Below, piece by piece: positions 36,794 through 44,287 of a DNA stretch of 64,000 nucleotides. Origin of the DNA: an uncultured Mediterraneibacter sp. (GTDB taxonomy: Bacteria > Bacillota > Clostridia > Lachnospirales > Lachnospiraceae); the NCBI RefSeq assembly GCF_934330165.1, contig NZ_CAKRGI010000006.1, positions 14,380 to 78,379 of the forward strand, written 5' to 3'. A program made the position numbers and the translations under genes. Numbering within the stretch: the first letter of the stretch is position 1; every line of letters starts with the position of its first letter. The notes under the pieces are model-generated. The model did not search any database and was not told where the DNA came from. It worked only from the letters and a program-made list of their open reading frames with translations.

Positions 36794-37016
36794 CAGCCTC
36801 CTTTATGTGATATTTTTTCGCAAGGTATTCCTCCACTGTGATATGTTCCAACTGCTGCCCCTGTATTCTAATCATGTTGTTCGCTTGATATGCCGGACGA
36901 TGGAAGTCCGCACTGGCTTTCTGATCTGGTGGATGCTCTGCCATCCCGGCATAGTGTTCTTTCTGATTCTGCCGGATTTCTGCTGGACTCCAGCGTCTGT
37001 CTGTGCTTCGCTTCAA
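36762..37016 (-). CDS. Small early phage protein, unknown
   Basis: An 84-residue protein beginning at a TTG (MKRSTDRRWSPAEIRQNQKEHYAGMAEHP) that overlaps the TGA of the previous small gene. AAAAGGAG lies 9 bases upstream. It is Gln/His/Arg-rich with no membrane segment. Coupled at both ends (overlaps with 37013-37105 and 36347-36793), which supports expression. Function unknown. Confidence 0.65.
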   Translation of the reverse strand: MKRSTDRRWSPAEIRQNQKEHYAGMAEHPPDQKASADFHRPAYQANNMIRIQGQQLEHITVEEYLAKKYHIKEADAGGAETRRK

Positions 37017-37105
37017 GGGGTATCACTCCTTTTCTTCAACCATTCCATCATGCATTTATTACATTCTTTCGCTTTCAGAATCACTTTTAGATCATTCTCT
37101 GCCAT
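37013..37105 (-). CDS. Thirty-residue early protein
   Basis: MAENDLKVILKAKECNKCMM and a basic end. Its ATG overlaps the TAA of the DUF6273-like gene (TAATG) and its TGA overlaps the TTG start of the next gene, so it is embedded in a chain of coupled starts. CxxC (ECNKC) could bind a metal. Real expression is likely but not proven. Confidence 0.6.
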   Translation of the reverse strand: MAENDLKVILKAKECNKCMMEWLKKRSDTP

Positions 37106-37704
37106 TAATCATCATCTTCCTCAGATTCAAAGATTGAAGAGGAAAAGATACAAAATGGGCGAACCCCGTAACCGCCGTTGTAGCAATAGCTGTTACCGAT
37201 GCGACCACCCGGGCAAACAACCCGAAGCCACATGCTGTCATTATTACATGGAGTGCTATCCGGTGTAATTGTCCACCAATATCTATCAGTACTCGGAAGA
37301 AACTTTCTATACTTTCTGTACTCATCTACAGAAATAAGAGAAACGAGATCTTTGCAAGTCCCATATTCTGTCTGACCGTCCATTGAGAGCAGATCACGCT
37401 CAAATCCAACTAGTGCTCCTTTTCCAAGCTCATCTTCGATCTTATCTTTTAAATCTGTATTCAGTTCTTTCCGAAGATCGCTACATTTCCAATTATTGCA
37501 GCTACCATCAAATTTTCGGTCTTCCCCATAAAAACCATCTGAAATTACAAAATATCCTTTTTCGAGCTTGTCCAATACTCTCCATGTAATTCCTGCAACC
37601 GTAATCGTCTTTCCTACTTCCGGCTTCCGATATTTCTTTTTCAGTTCATCATAAGCAGCGTTTAACTTTTCAAGATTTTCTCCAAATTCTTTTAATGTCA
37701 TCAT
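37105..37704 (-). CDS. DUF6273-like domain protein in the early operon
   Basis: A 199-residue protein without signal peptide. After a helical start (KEFGENLEKLNAAYDELKKKY) it reads TVAGITWRVLDKLEKGYFVISDG ... WWTITPDS ... DSMWLRVVCPGG ... GYGVRPFCIFSSSIFESEEDDD. The WLR...GVRP ending is the DUF6273-like pattern also seen at the C-terminus of the tail fibre at 18942-20699. In the early region such a protein is unexpected; it might be a soluble relative of the fibre tip or a decoy or superinfection factor. GAGGAGGAC precedes the start. Function unknown. Confidence 0.75.
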   Translation of the reverse strand: MMTLKEFGENLEKLNAAYDELKKKYRKPEVGKTITVAGITWRVLDKLEKGYFVISDGFYGEDRKFDGSCNNWKCSDLRKELNTDLKDKIEDELGKGALVGFERDLLSMDGQTEYGTCKDLVSLISVDEYRKYRKFLPSTDRYWWTITPDSTPCNNDSMWLRVVCPGGRIGNSYCYNGGYGVRPFCIFSSSIFESEEDDD

Positions 37705-37746
37705 AGTTTTAGTCCTCCTCTACTTTAGATACAAAGATATTAGATT

Positions 37747-37876
37747 TTAAGATACAGAACATCTGCTATAATTAACTGCGCTGGTGGGATTGCATACTTT
37801 TTGTACTCCGACCAATACGCCTGTGCTGACTGCCCCCGATTGCTGACAGAATCATAATTATTATATTTGCTATCAT
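37747..37876 (-). pseudogene. Small phage membrane protein gene broken by one extra G
   Basis: An ATG overlapping the upstream stop (ATGA) with GGAG before it opens MIANIIIMILSAIGG, a hydrophobic helix. After a run of five Gs (five Cs at 37833-37837 on the plus strand) this frame becomes low-quality (SQHRRIGRS) and ends at 34 codons. Removing one G continues as AVSTGVLVGVQKVCNPTSAV and ends at 37747, giving one smooth 43-residue membrane protein. The gene is thus frameshifted, or varies at the G tract, or the base is a sequencing error. Confidence 0.65.
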
Positions 37877-38193
37877 TTTTCTACTCCACTGCCTTTCACG
37901 ATCTCAATAGCCTTATCAATGCCATCTCCGAATCCATCATAGTATTGGTACATACCTTTCTCACACACAGACATATCATCATCTGCACGGTCGGACAGAA
38001 CCTCCAACTGTTTCACAATATCATCCACATCATAGGCTGTTGGCTGATTTGATATCATGCTTCTGATTTCTCTACACGCACTGCATATCCCTCCGTAAAA
38101 GCTATCTTTATCGTTTTCATAATACCTCTCTACAGCTCCTTCAATTTCCTTTCCTAGTTTTTTCAAAAATTCATCCGCATCAATCAGTCTCAT
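37873..38193 (-). CDS. Early phage protein of the MRLIDADEF type
   Basis: A 106-residue protein starting MRLIDADEFLKKLGKEIEGAVER, a start shared by many Firmicutes phage and plasmid proteins of unknown role. It has CSACREIRSMISNQP in the centre and GMYQYYDGFGDGIDKAIEIV near the end. The ATG at 38193 overlaps the upstream TAA (TAATG) and has AAGGAG upstream; the frame extends further but that part overlaps the previous gene. Confidence 0.75.
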   Translation of the reverse strand: MRLIDADEFLKKLGKEIEGAVERYYENDKDSFYGGICSACREIRSMISNQPTAYDVDDIVKQLEVLSDRADDDMSVCEKGMYQYYDGFGDGIDKAIEIVKGSGVEK

Positions 38194-38744
38194 TATCTTC
38201 CACTCCTTAACATACAAAAAAGTAATTCTGTCATAGACCTGTTCCTTCGTCCCATTCTGCAAGGCTTTACTACCTTTAATTCCCACCCTGTCACATTTGC
38301 ATCTCCTATCAGTGTTGGATTTTGAAATTCATCCTCCGGCTGTCCCATACATGGGACAGCCACCATAATCCCCCAGTATTTAGAGGATTCCGGGTTGCAT
38401 TTGCGTAAGTGTTCATCAAATTTTCCACTTCGTAAATCCGGCAACAAATCTTTGTAGCATTCCATTGTAGTTACTATATAGTTCTTTTCTCCATAAAAAT
38501 TTAATCCATTCCCACTATATACATCATCCTTGCAACTTTTAATTTCATAGCACGTAAATATTCCTTTTTCTATCCCTGATATGGACATTTGATCTCCCGG
38601 TGAAAACTGCATATAATCCACTCTTTTCGCATTGGATGTCCACGGATCAATGCTCACTTCTTTTGCATAATGCTTTCCAAAAACATTTAATTTGGTGCGT
38701 TCAAGGATGTGCGACAGAAAAAGTGTGGTTTCCTTTCTGTTCAT
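38193..38744 (-). CDS. Putative PD-(D/E)XK-like nuclease
   Basis: A 183-residue soluble protein. The pattern VDYMQFSPGDQMS ... GIFTCYEIKSCKDDVYSG, an Asp on one strand and Glu-x-Lys on the next (residues about 43 and 66-68), is what the core of PD-(D/E)XK nucleases looks like, preceded by a helix with FGKHYAKEVSID. NYIVTTMECYKDLLPDL and YWGIMVAVP fit the following helix and strand. No family name can be assigned with certainty. A role in phage DNA metabolism or in host DNA breakdown is inference. Confidence 0.55.
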   Translation of the reverse strand: MNRKETTLFLSHILERTKLNVFGKHYAKEVSIDPWTSNAKRVDYMQFSPGDQMSISGIEKGIFTCYEIKSCKDDVYSGNGLNFYGEKNYIVTTMECYKDLLPDLRSGKFDEHLRKCNPESSKYWGIMVAVPCMGQPEDEFQNPTLIGDANVTGWELKVVKPCRMGRRNRSMTELLFCMLRSGR

Positions 38745-38753
38745 CTTCTCCCC

Positions 38754-38966
38754 CTAAAGTTCCTCCAGCTCCTTTTTATAAGCTTCTTTTCTTTCTTCCA
38801 GCCACTGTGCCAGTTCCTCTTGGAATCTTCCTGACTGTCCTTCGTTGTATGGTTTTGGACTCGTCACGATCAGCCAGTGATTTTTCTTATGCTCCTCTAA
38901 AAGTACCTCGATGCATTTTATATCTGCCTCAAGCTCTTTCGCCCTGCTCAATGTTTCTTTGTTCAT
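38754..38966 (-). CDS. Small coiled-coil phage protein
   Basis: A 70-residue, strongly charged, mostly helical protein (LSRAKELEADIKCIEVLLEEHKK; FQEELAQWLEERKEAYKKELEEL). Its start overlaps the preceding zinc-finger gene by 38 bp. No function can be assigned. Confidence 0.65.
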   Translation of the reverse strand: MNKETLSRAKELEADIKCIEVLLEEHKKNHWLIVTSPKPYNEGQSGRFQEELAQWLEERKEAYKKELEEL

Positions 38967-39279
38967 TTTTCTGTCTCTCCTTCTTCTGCTCCTGCTGCCA
39001 CATCAGTCCTACATACTTTCCATAGGTCATTCCTGCCTGCTTTGCTTCTCTTGCTACTTTCACCAGTTCACTCTCATGTCTCCGCATTTTCTTCACTGCC
39101 TTTTCTCTTTTCTTTACCGGTCTTCCTATTTTTCCCGGATGTCTCATCTTTTGCTTTTCTCTTGTATGCTTAATGTTGGCCAGCCTCTGACACTCCGGTC
39201 CACAATATTTCTTTTTCGCTGTTACCCGTTCAAATTCTTTGTTGCAGATTGTGCAGACTGCCCTGCTTCTTTTTCCCAC
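38929..39279 (-). CDS. Zinc-finger phage protein
   Basis: A 116-residue basic protein with an N-terminal zinc ribbon: CTICNKEFERVTAKKKYCGPEC (Cys9-x2-Cys ... Cys-x3-Cys). A long basic helix follows (KQKMRHPGKIGRPVKKREKAVKKMRRHESELVKVAREAK) and a Gln/Lys-rich end. Probably binds nucleic acid. It has GGAGAAA before the ATG. Confidence 0.7.
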   Translation of the reverse strand: MGKRSRAVCTICNKEFERVTAKKKYCGPECQRLANIKHTREKQKMRHPGKIGRPVKKREKAVKKMRRHESELVKVAREAKQAGMTYGKYVGLMWQQEQKKERQKNEQRNIEQGERA

Positions 39280-39386
39280 TTTTTCTCCTTTCTCTCCCTG
39301 CTCTCAGGCAGGGAGGAATCCATGATTTACGGGTTTCGTATTGTGACATACTTTTATAACCACACCTTTCGGCAGAGGTAACTTTA

Positions 39387-39566
39387 TTATTCTTTATCCA
39401 TCTCCCTGTCCCAGCATTTCCGGCATTCATCCGGCACTCCGGATTCACAAATCTCCGGCTTGATATACTCATATCCGTAATCTGCCGGACAGCCGCAACA
39501 GCCACCGTTATATCGCCTGTTCACTTTCCTTGGATGCTCCTTTTTCAATTTTTCCCGATAGGTCAT
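39387..39566 (-). CDS. Cysteine-rich 59-residue phage protein
   Basis: MTYREKLKKEHPRKVNRRYN, then a metal-binding type pattern CCGCPADYGYE ... CESGVPDECRKCW and a short acidic end. AAAGGAG lies 6 bases before the ATG (39566). Six cysteines in 30 residues suggest a zinc-binding fold. It is read in a different frame from a longer, less convincing open frame over the same bases. Confidence 0.8.
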   Translation of the reverse strand: MTYREKLKKEHPRKVNRRYNGGCCGCPADYGYEYIKPEICESGVPDECRKCWDREMDKE

Positions 39567-39629
39567 TGTAATCTCCTTTCTTTTCCTGCCTGCAAGCAGA
39601 AACGAACCATTGCTATCATGCCTTACAGT

Positions 39630-39995
39630 TTATAAATAATTTTTCTTGTATCTTGCTTTCCACTCTTCTCTCGTGTGAGTTCGCTCATATTCTGCCTGTG
39701 CCATCCGGCAAAGCAGTTCCCGCATCTCCCGATTATTATGTACCGCTTCTACTCCATCCTTGTGATGGGTTCTGCAGAGATCTACTTTTAGTCCGTCAGC
39801 TTCTGATAGTTCTCGCTGTCCGGATCCGTACATGATGTGATGTTCCTCTGTGTATTGTTTAGAATGATCGCCATAGAGTAAATCACAGAGGAAACAGACT
39901 CCCTTTTGACTCTTGAGAATGCTTTTTTTGTGTGATTTTCTTTTTTTCTTTCCCGTTGATTTTGGAAATGCCATATCTGAATAATCAATACTCAT
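39630..39995 (-). CDS. HNH-like phage nuclease
   Basis: A 121-residue protein with a zinc/HNH-type layout: CFLCDLLYGDHSKQYTEEHHIMYGSGQRELSEADGL, then VDLCRTHHKDGVEAVHNN. The CxxC, His-His and C-x2-HH groups would form a treble-clef with a His-metal site. The basic N-terminus (KKKRKSHKKSILKSQK) supports DNA contact. Such genes lie in the replication region of many Firmicutes phages and may resolve recombination intermediates (inference). Confidence 0.7.
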   Translation of the reverse strand: MSIDYSDMAFPKSTGKKKRKSHKKSILKSQKGVCFLCDLLYGDHSKQYTEEHHIMYGSGQRELSEADGLKVDLCRTHHKDGVEAVHNNREMRELLCRMAQAEYERTHTREEWKARYKKNYL

Positions 39996-40273
39996 AAGAT
40001 ATACACCCCAACTACACTCTCCTGATCTGCTGGCATCCTCTCAAACCACGTACACTGCTCATATTCTTTCTCAATATCCTGTCTCAGTTCTTCCACTGAA
40101 TCTGCCAGCATGATGATATTCGTCGGACTGCTGCCGGCATAGACTCTTGCCACATACTTTTTTGTAAAATCTTTTGGATATCTGTAAATCGCAATGGACG
40201 GAATTCCAATCGCTGTCAGATCTACCTCTGCCATACTACGAACCACTTTATTTTTTACTAATCTGTTGCTCAT
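39992..40273 (-). CDS. Small phage protein, unknown
   Basis: A 93-residue protein (MSNRLVKNKVVRSMAEVDLTAIGIPSIAIYRYPKDFTKKYVARVY ... ends VVGVYIL) with a mixed alpha/beta pattern. It lies between the helicase-methyltransferase (2-bp gap) and the HNH-like gene (ATGA-type overlap). No function assigned. Confidence 0.65.
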   Translation of the reverse strand: MSNRLVKNKVVRSMAEVDLTAIGIPSIAIYRYPKDFTKKYVARVYAGSSPTNIIMLADSVEELRQDIEKEYEQCTWFERMPADQESVVGVYIL

Positions 40274-40275
40274 AT

Positions 40276-42786
40276 CTATTTCATCTCCTTGTCAAGAAAA
40301 TCAAATAATGTCGGAGTCTCAATCTCGTCCTCTGCTTCTTGAAGATATCCCACCCCGTCCCTGAAATAATCAGGGTTGAGCTCAATTCCGTATCCTCTCC
40401 GATGCATCTTGACTGCCGTCATTGGAACTGTCCCAAGTCCACTGAACGGATCCAGCACAAGATCTCCCTCATTGCTGTACCGGTTGATGATCCGCTCCAC
40501 AATATCCAGCTGAAGCGGGCACACATGCATTTGCATCCTTCTCCGGCTCTGTGTTGTGTTCAGGGTTCTCATCCTGTTAATATCATCCCACACTTCTCCC
40601 TGATTCCAAGATCCCGGAGCAACTATCATGAAAACAGCTGGTAGTTTTCCCTCCCTGTCAAGTTCCTCTGCTAGAGCAACATGCTCTTCATAGTTATAGA
40701 CTGACTCCCGACTATATTTCCGGTACACCTTCTGAAGGCTCTCTACGGATACTTTTTTAATTTCATCTTTGCTGACCAGCCGGTCCCCTGATGATCTCCA
40801 ATAAGCATGAGCATCAATCTGCCACTGTGCCCTGGTATATTCCTGCTTGCTTTTCTTAACCGGGACATCCGCATAAGCTGTCGAGCGGTCTGTTGGCAAC
40901 TTTCGGAATAACAGAACATACTCTGGACAACCAACTCCCATCTTGGAACCGTCTTTGCACTGCTCCGTCCATCCAAGCCGGTAAGTCTGATTATTTTCTC
41001 TCACTACATCCGTCACAACGGTGATCATCCCGAAATACTGGAACCCATGCTTCATATAGTGTTCAATGCACAGTGCGTGGAATGGCTCGATGGTTGGCAT
41101 TCCTGTACCGGTTGTATTCCCGAATAACACTCTGTCTTTTACATGGATCGCCGCAACACGCCCTGGTTTTAAGATCCGGAGAAGTTCAGGTGTCAGATAA
41201 TCCATCTGTTCAAAAAACTTTTCTGTATTCTCGTTATGTCCAAAATCATTGTAATTTGCAGAATACTCATAATGATTTCCGAAAGGAATCGAGGTATGGA
41301 TCAGATCAACGCTGTTGCTCTTCATCCTTCTTGTCTCCTCCACACAATCATCATGTACCGCTGTATAGTTCTTTCCTTCTACTCTCACGATCTCAACTCC
41401 CATCTTTCTTTCCAGTTTCTTCTCCATGCCTGCTGCCGATAATCCGTATTTCTTCACAATCTCAACCATTTTTTCAACCATGTGGTTGTGGTTCTTCCAC
41501 TTTTCCATCAGTACTTCCTTAATTCCCCGTTCATTCTCCATGTAAATGATATCGATCACAACCTGATCTTTCTGCAGAAAACGGTAACATCTGTGGATTG
41601 CTTGAATAAAATCGTTAAATTCATAGTCAATTCCAAGGAAGATCTCCCGGTGACAGTATCTTTGGAAGTTGCATCCTGAACCGGAAAGAGATTTCTTTGT
41701 GGCAAATAATCTCGTTTTGCCCTGTGAGAAATCAATAACCCTCTGTTCTCTTGTGTCATAGTCCTGTGAGCCGTAAATATCTACTACTTCTGGCAGCGCT
41801 TTCTTTATTGCATGACGTTCGCTTTCCAAATCATGCCACAGAACAAAATGATCTTTCGGGGATACTTCCACTATTTCTTTCAATTTTTCTACACGCTGGT
41901 CAATGCTCTCTCGCTTCACCTGTGCCGCCTCTTTCAGTCCTGCTGCCGCTTCGTTGAATAATGCCGTCTGTCCGTTCTTCTCTTCTGCCTTGCCGTATAC
42001 GGTCGGCAGTTCATGCCAGTTTACCTGAAGCGGCGGCAGTTCATATCCGACATCGGAATATTGTGGATTGAGATCAGACGGCTTTGTGATAAATAACGCC
42101 CAGGAACTCACCCACAACCAAAATTCATCTTCCATGTTCGGATATAAGGTCAGGTTATTTGCCTTTGTGGAATCCCTTTGGAAGAATCTCGTCAATGCCT
42201 GTCCTGTGTCCATTACTTCCAAATAGCCAGCATAATGGATCAACTCCTTGTATTTGTTCGGTGAAGGCGTTGCTGTCGCAACCAGCTTATACTTCACATT
42301 CTTGAACTTATCTAAGAATGTCTGATAGGTCTTACTTCCGAAAGATCTAAGCACGCTCGCTTCATCCAGTGATGTTGCTGTAAAATATTCCGGTGCAATG
42401 TCCCCATCCCTCACCCTTTCATAATTGGTCAGTAGAATACTCTCCTCTGCATCCTTTACTTCCTGCATATTTCTGACATATCTTGGTCTTTCATATCCAA
42501 GTACGTTCACAGCATCCTGCGTGAATTCTTGTTTTACTCCAAGCGGAAGAACAATCAACGCCTTGCCGCCCTCATGGTCTATCGCCTGTTTGCAGAATTC
42601 AATCTCCTGCACTGTTTTTCCAAGTCCAAAGGATTCAAATAATGCTCTTCTTCCACCCTTCAATGCCCATGCAACCGCATCTGCCTGATGTGGCTTCAAT
42701 GCTTTATTGATCCGTTCTCTTTCTACGCAGAACCCGCTTTCTGTTGCAAGTTCAATCTTTGTTCTTAAAAAATCTATGTATTCCAT
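40276..42786 (-). CDS. Fused superfamily 2 helicase and beta-class DNA methyltransferase
   Basis: An 836-residue phage protein. Residues 1-430 are an SF2 helicase: Q-like KPHQADAVAWAL, Walker A ESFGLGKTVQE (about 51-61), motif II DEAS (about 141-144), motif III VATATPSP, and C-terminal motifs with FATKKSLSGSGCNFQ and QAIHRCYR (motif VI). Residues about 450-836 are a DNA methyltransferase of permuted (beta) order: motif IV LIHTSIPFGNHYEYS comes first and the SAM motif VLDPFSGLGTVPMTAV with GYGIELNPDYF last. Motif IV is atypical (TSIPFG, not DPPY/SPPY). Expected role: modifying phage DNA against restriction. The ATG at 42786 has no close ribosome binding site; an AAGGAGG 40 bases upstream sits in a hairpin. 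Confidence 0.85.
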   Translation of the reverse strand: MEYIDFLRTKIELATESGFCVERERINKALKPHQADAVAWALKGGRRALFESFGLGKTVQEIEFCKQAIDHEGGKALIVLPLGVKQEFTQDAVNVLGYERPRYVRNMQEVKDAEESILLTNYERVRDGDIAPEYFTATSLDEASVLRSFGSKTYQTFLDKFKNVKYKLVATATPSPNKYKELIHYAGYLEVMDTGQALTRFFQRDSTKANNLTLYPNMEDEFWLWVSSWALFITKPSDLNPQYSDVGYELPPLQVNWHELPTVYGKAEEKNGQTALFNEAAAGLKEAAQVKRESIDQRVEKLKEIVEVSPKDHFVLWHDLESERHAIKKALPEVVDIYGSQDYDTREQRVIDFSQGKTRLFATKKSLSGSGCNFQRYCHREIFLGIDYEFNDFIQAIHRCYRFLQKDQVVIDIIYMENERGIKEVLMEKWKNHNHMVEKMVEIVKKYGLSAAGMEKKLERKMGVEIVRVEGKNYTAVHDDCVEETRRMKSNSVDLIHTSIPFGNHYEYSANYNDFGHNENTEKFFEQMDYLTPELLRILKPGRVAAIHVKDRVLFGNTTGTGMPTIEPFHALCIEHYMKHGFQYFGMITVVTDVVRENNQTYRLGWTEQCKDGSKMGVGCPEYVLLFRKLPTDRSTAYADVPVKKSKQEYTRAQWQIDAHAYWRSSGDRLVSKDEIKKVSVESLQKVYRKYSRESVYNYEEHVALAEELDREGKLPAVFMIVAPGSWNQGEVWDDINRMRTLNTTQSRRRMQMHVCPLQLDIVERIINRYSNEGDLVLDPFSGLGTVPMTAVKMHRRGYGIELNPDYFRDGVGYLQEAEDEIETPTLFDFLDKEMK

Positions 42787-42846
42787 TTTCAAAAGGAGCC
42801 GATATATCTTTGCCCGGCCGGAGCTCCGCCTCCTTTCTTAAAAATT

Positions 42847-42987
42847 TTACTTAAATCTCTTTCCTTTTTTTACTTTTTTCCGCTTTCTTTTTGTTCCGGC
42901 ATACATAAATGCCGCCATATTTCCCTGCTTGTATCCGATTGACTGCTTTCTGTGACTGTTATAGCTGTGTTTCACATCCTGTGCCAT
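42847..42987 (-). CDS. Basic 46-residue phage protein
   Basis: MAQDVKHSYNSHRKQSIGYK, then a Lys/Arg-rich tail (GTKRKRKKVKKGKRFK). The ATG overlaps the TAA of the RNase H-like gene (TAATG) and AAGGAG lies 12 bases upstream. Probably nucleic-acid binding; function unknown. Confidence 0.7.
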   Translation of the reverse strand: MAQDVKHSYNSHRKQSIGYKQGNMAAFMYAGTKRKRKKVKKGKRFK

Positions 42988-43424
42988 TAGATTTCATCTC
43001 CTTCCATAAATGCCTGAAGCGTCTGCTTATACTCACTATCTTTCTCCCACACAACCTCTACCTTGTGCTTGTCCTTCTCTTGTAGAAACAACTGCCACAG
43101 CTCACGGTTCTGCACTTCCTTACCTGCAGACCGTTTCCACTCCGCACGTCTCCACTTCTCCGGGTTATTTGCCTGGATCATATTTTTTATATACGTGTTC
43201 TCTATGTAGAAGATAATATGGCATGACTCCCGAAATCTCTGGAATGCCCGGATCATTGCCAGCAGGACACTTCGGTTATAGGTTGTCTCAGCTTCCTCTC
43301 CCTGTATGAACAGGTCTTTCACTTCACCGTTTTGCTTAGTAAATACTAAGGCTGCAGCATATTTCCCATCCCGGACAGATGGTCCATGGATGGTTGTCTC
43401 TATGTAAACTCTGACCGTCTTCAT
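42987..43424 (-). CDS. RNase H-like fold phage protein
   Basis: A 145-residue protein whose start (VRVYIETTIHGPSVRDGKYAAALVF) matches the first strands of RNase H, with Glu8 where the first acidic residue would be. YNRSVLLAMIRAFQRFRESCHIIFYIENTYIKNMIQ then follows like the helix and strand of RNase HI. The canonical second and third acidic residues are not obvious, so it may be a non-catalytic or divergent member. It lies between rep and the methyltransferase in the replication module. Confidence 0.65.
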   Translation of the reverse strand: MKTVRVYIETTIHGPSVRDGKYAAALVFTKQNGEVKDLFIQGEEAETTYNRSVLLAMIRAFQRFRESCHIIFYIENTYIKNMIQANNPEKWRRAEWKRSAGKEVQNRELWQLFLQEKDKHKVEVVWEKDSEYKQTLQAFMEGDEI

Positions 43425-43427
43425 TTT

Positions 43428-44189
43428 TTAAATCCTCCTGTTCAGCCGGATCAGCGTGTATCTCCGGTACTTAAATCCTGTGGCCGGATTGATCCCTTCA
43501 TGGCTTTTCGCCACATAATACCCTTGCGGCACGTGGATCTTCTTTGGCCATCTCGCCAGCCGCTTCTTTTTCGGTGGCTTTAACGGCATATTCTTGGAGG
43601 TGCTGTAGCTGGATTCACTGAGCCGTGGCTTTTCCCTGCTGCCGTCTTCTTTCTTTTCTCCTACTTTTTCACTCTTCGTGATATAGGATGCAAGCTGTGA
43701 GCAGTTTTCTTCGTAATATTTGCTCTTTTCCAACTGCTCTGCGTAAATTCCACCATGTAACCAACACTCCTCCACCCAGCGGATCGTGTCCCGGCATCCG
43801 GTTATGATCAGATGGATATGCCATGCCCCTTTTGTTCCCCGTTCAATATTCCGGATCCACCGCAGTTCGATCTCCTCTTTCCGGTATCTCCTTCGGAGCT
43901 TGTCCATCAGCTTCGTAAAATCTTTCTTCGCTTGTGCCATGTCCGGTGGTCTTGCGTCCACCCTGTACGTCAGAGTCAAAAAGTAGTCCTTTTTGCCAAA
44001 ATACTCCAACAGGCGGTGACGTGCCGTCTCTGCCTTATTCATGGCATTCACGATCGCCATCTGTTCCTGGGTCGGCTTTCTCTTCTTTTCTCTCGGTAAT
44101 CCTTTTGCACCATATCTTCCGTCATGGTACTCTTTTACTTCTTTCACATCCCCATCCCGGAATGTATGTATTACTCTTCTCGTAGCCAT
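43428..44189 (-). CDS. HUH-type replication initiator (Rep)
   Basis: A 253-residue rolling-circle type Rep candidate. Motif 1 is FLTLTY (70-75), motif 2 is WHIHLII (His124-x-His126, the metal-binding HUH pair) and motif 3 is ASYITK with the likely catalytic Tyr169. The C-terminus is basic (KPPKKKRLARWPKK). HUH initiators nick one strand at the origin. GAGGGATACG precedes the start. The leader upstream (44190-44350) has strong secondary structure and an antisense RNA candidate, like plasmid rep genes. The origin itself is not identified. Confidence 0.85.
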   Translation of the reverse strand: MATRRVIHTFRDGDVKEVKEYHDGRYGAKGLPREKKRKPTQEQMAIVNAMNKAETARHRLLEYFGKKDYFLTLTYRVDARPPDMAQAKKDFTKLMDKLRRRYRKEEIELRWIRNIERGTKGAWHIHLIITGCRDTIRWVEECWLHGGIYAEQLEKSKYYEENCSQLASYITKSEKVGEKKEDGSREKPRLSESSYSTSKNMPLKPPKKKRLARWPKKIHVPQGYYVAKSHEGINPATGFKYRRYTLIRLNRRI

Positions 44190-44225
44190 CCGTATCCCTC
44201 TAACTTTAATATCTTTATCAAGTGC

Positions 44226-44247
44226 GAAAACGGGAAAAAATCCCCGT
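44226..44247 (-). promoter_or_regulatory. Attenuator-like hairpin in the rep leader
   Basis: On the minus strand ACGGG-8-CCCGT is followed by TTTC, a small Rho-independent terminator shape placed 37-58 bases before the rep start codon. Upstream in the leader lie mutually complementary segments (GACTTTC/GAAAGTC and CTCACAGAT/ATCTGTGAG). Together they could switch between read-through and termination. Confidence 0.55.
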
Positions 44248-44252
44248 ATTTC

Positions 44253-44281
44253 TTGACTTTCCGGCTCACAGATGCTATCAT
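44253..44281 (+). promoter_or_regulatory. Plus-strand promoter antisense to the rep leader
   Basis: TTGACT (44253-44258), 17-bp spacer ending in TGC (extended -10), TATCAT (44276-44281). The hexamers and the TGC are identical to those of the CI repressor promoter at 45794-45822. It points against the early operon. Confidence 0.75.
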
Positions 44282-44287
44282 ATATAT

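Noticed and set aside
39230-39505. 91-codon minus-strand frame
   Set aside because: It lies over the better 59-residue cysteine-rich gene (39387-39566), which has a good ribosome binding site; the longer frame has none and its sequence looks unnatural.
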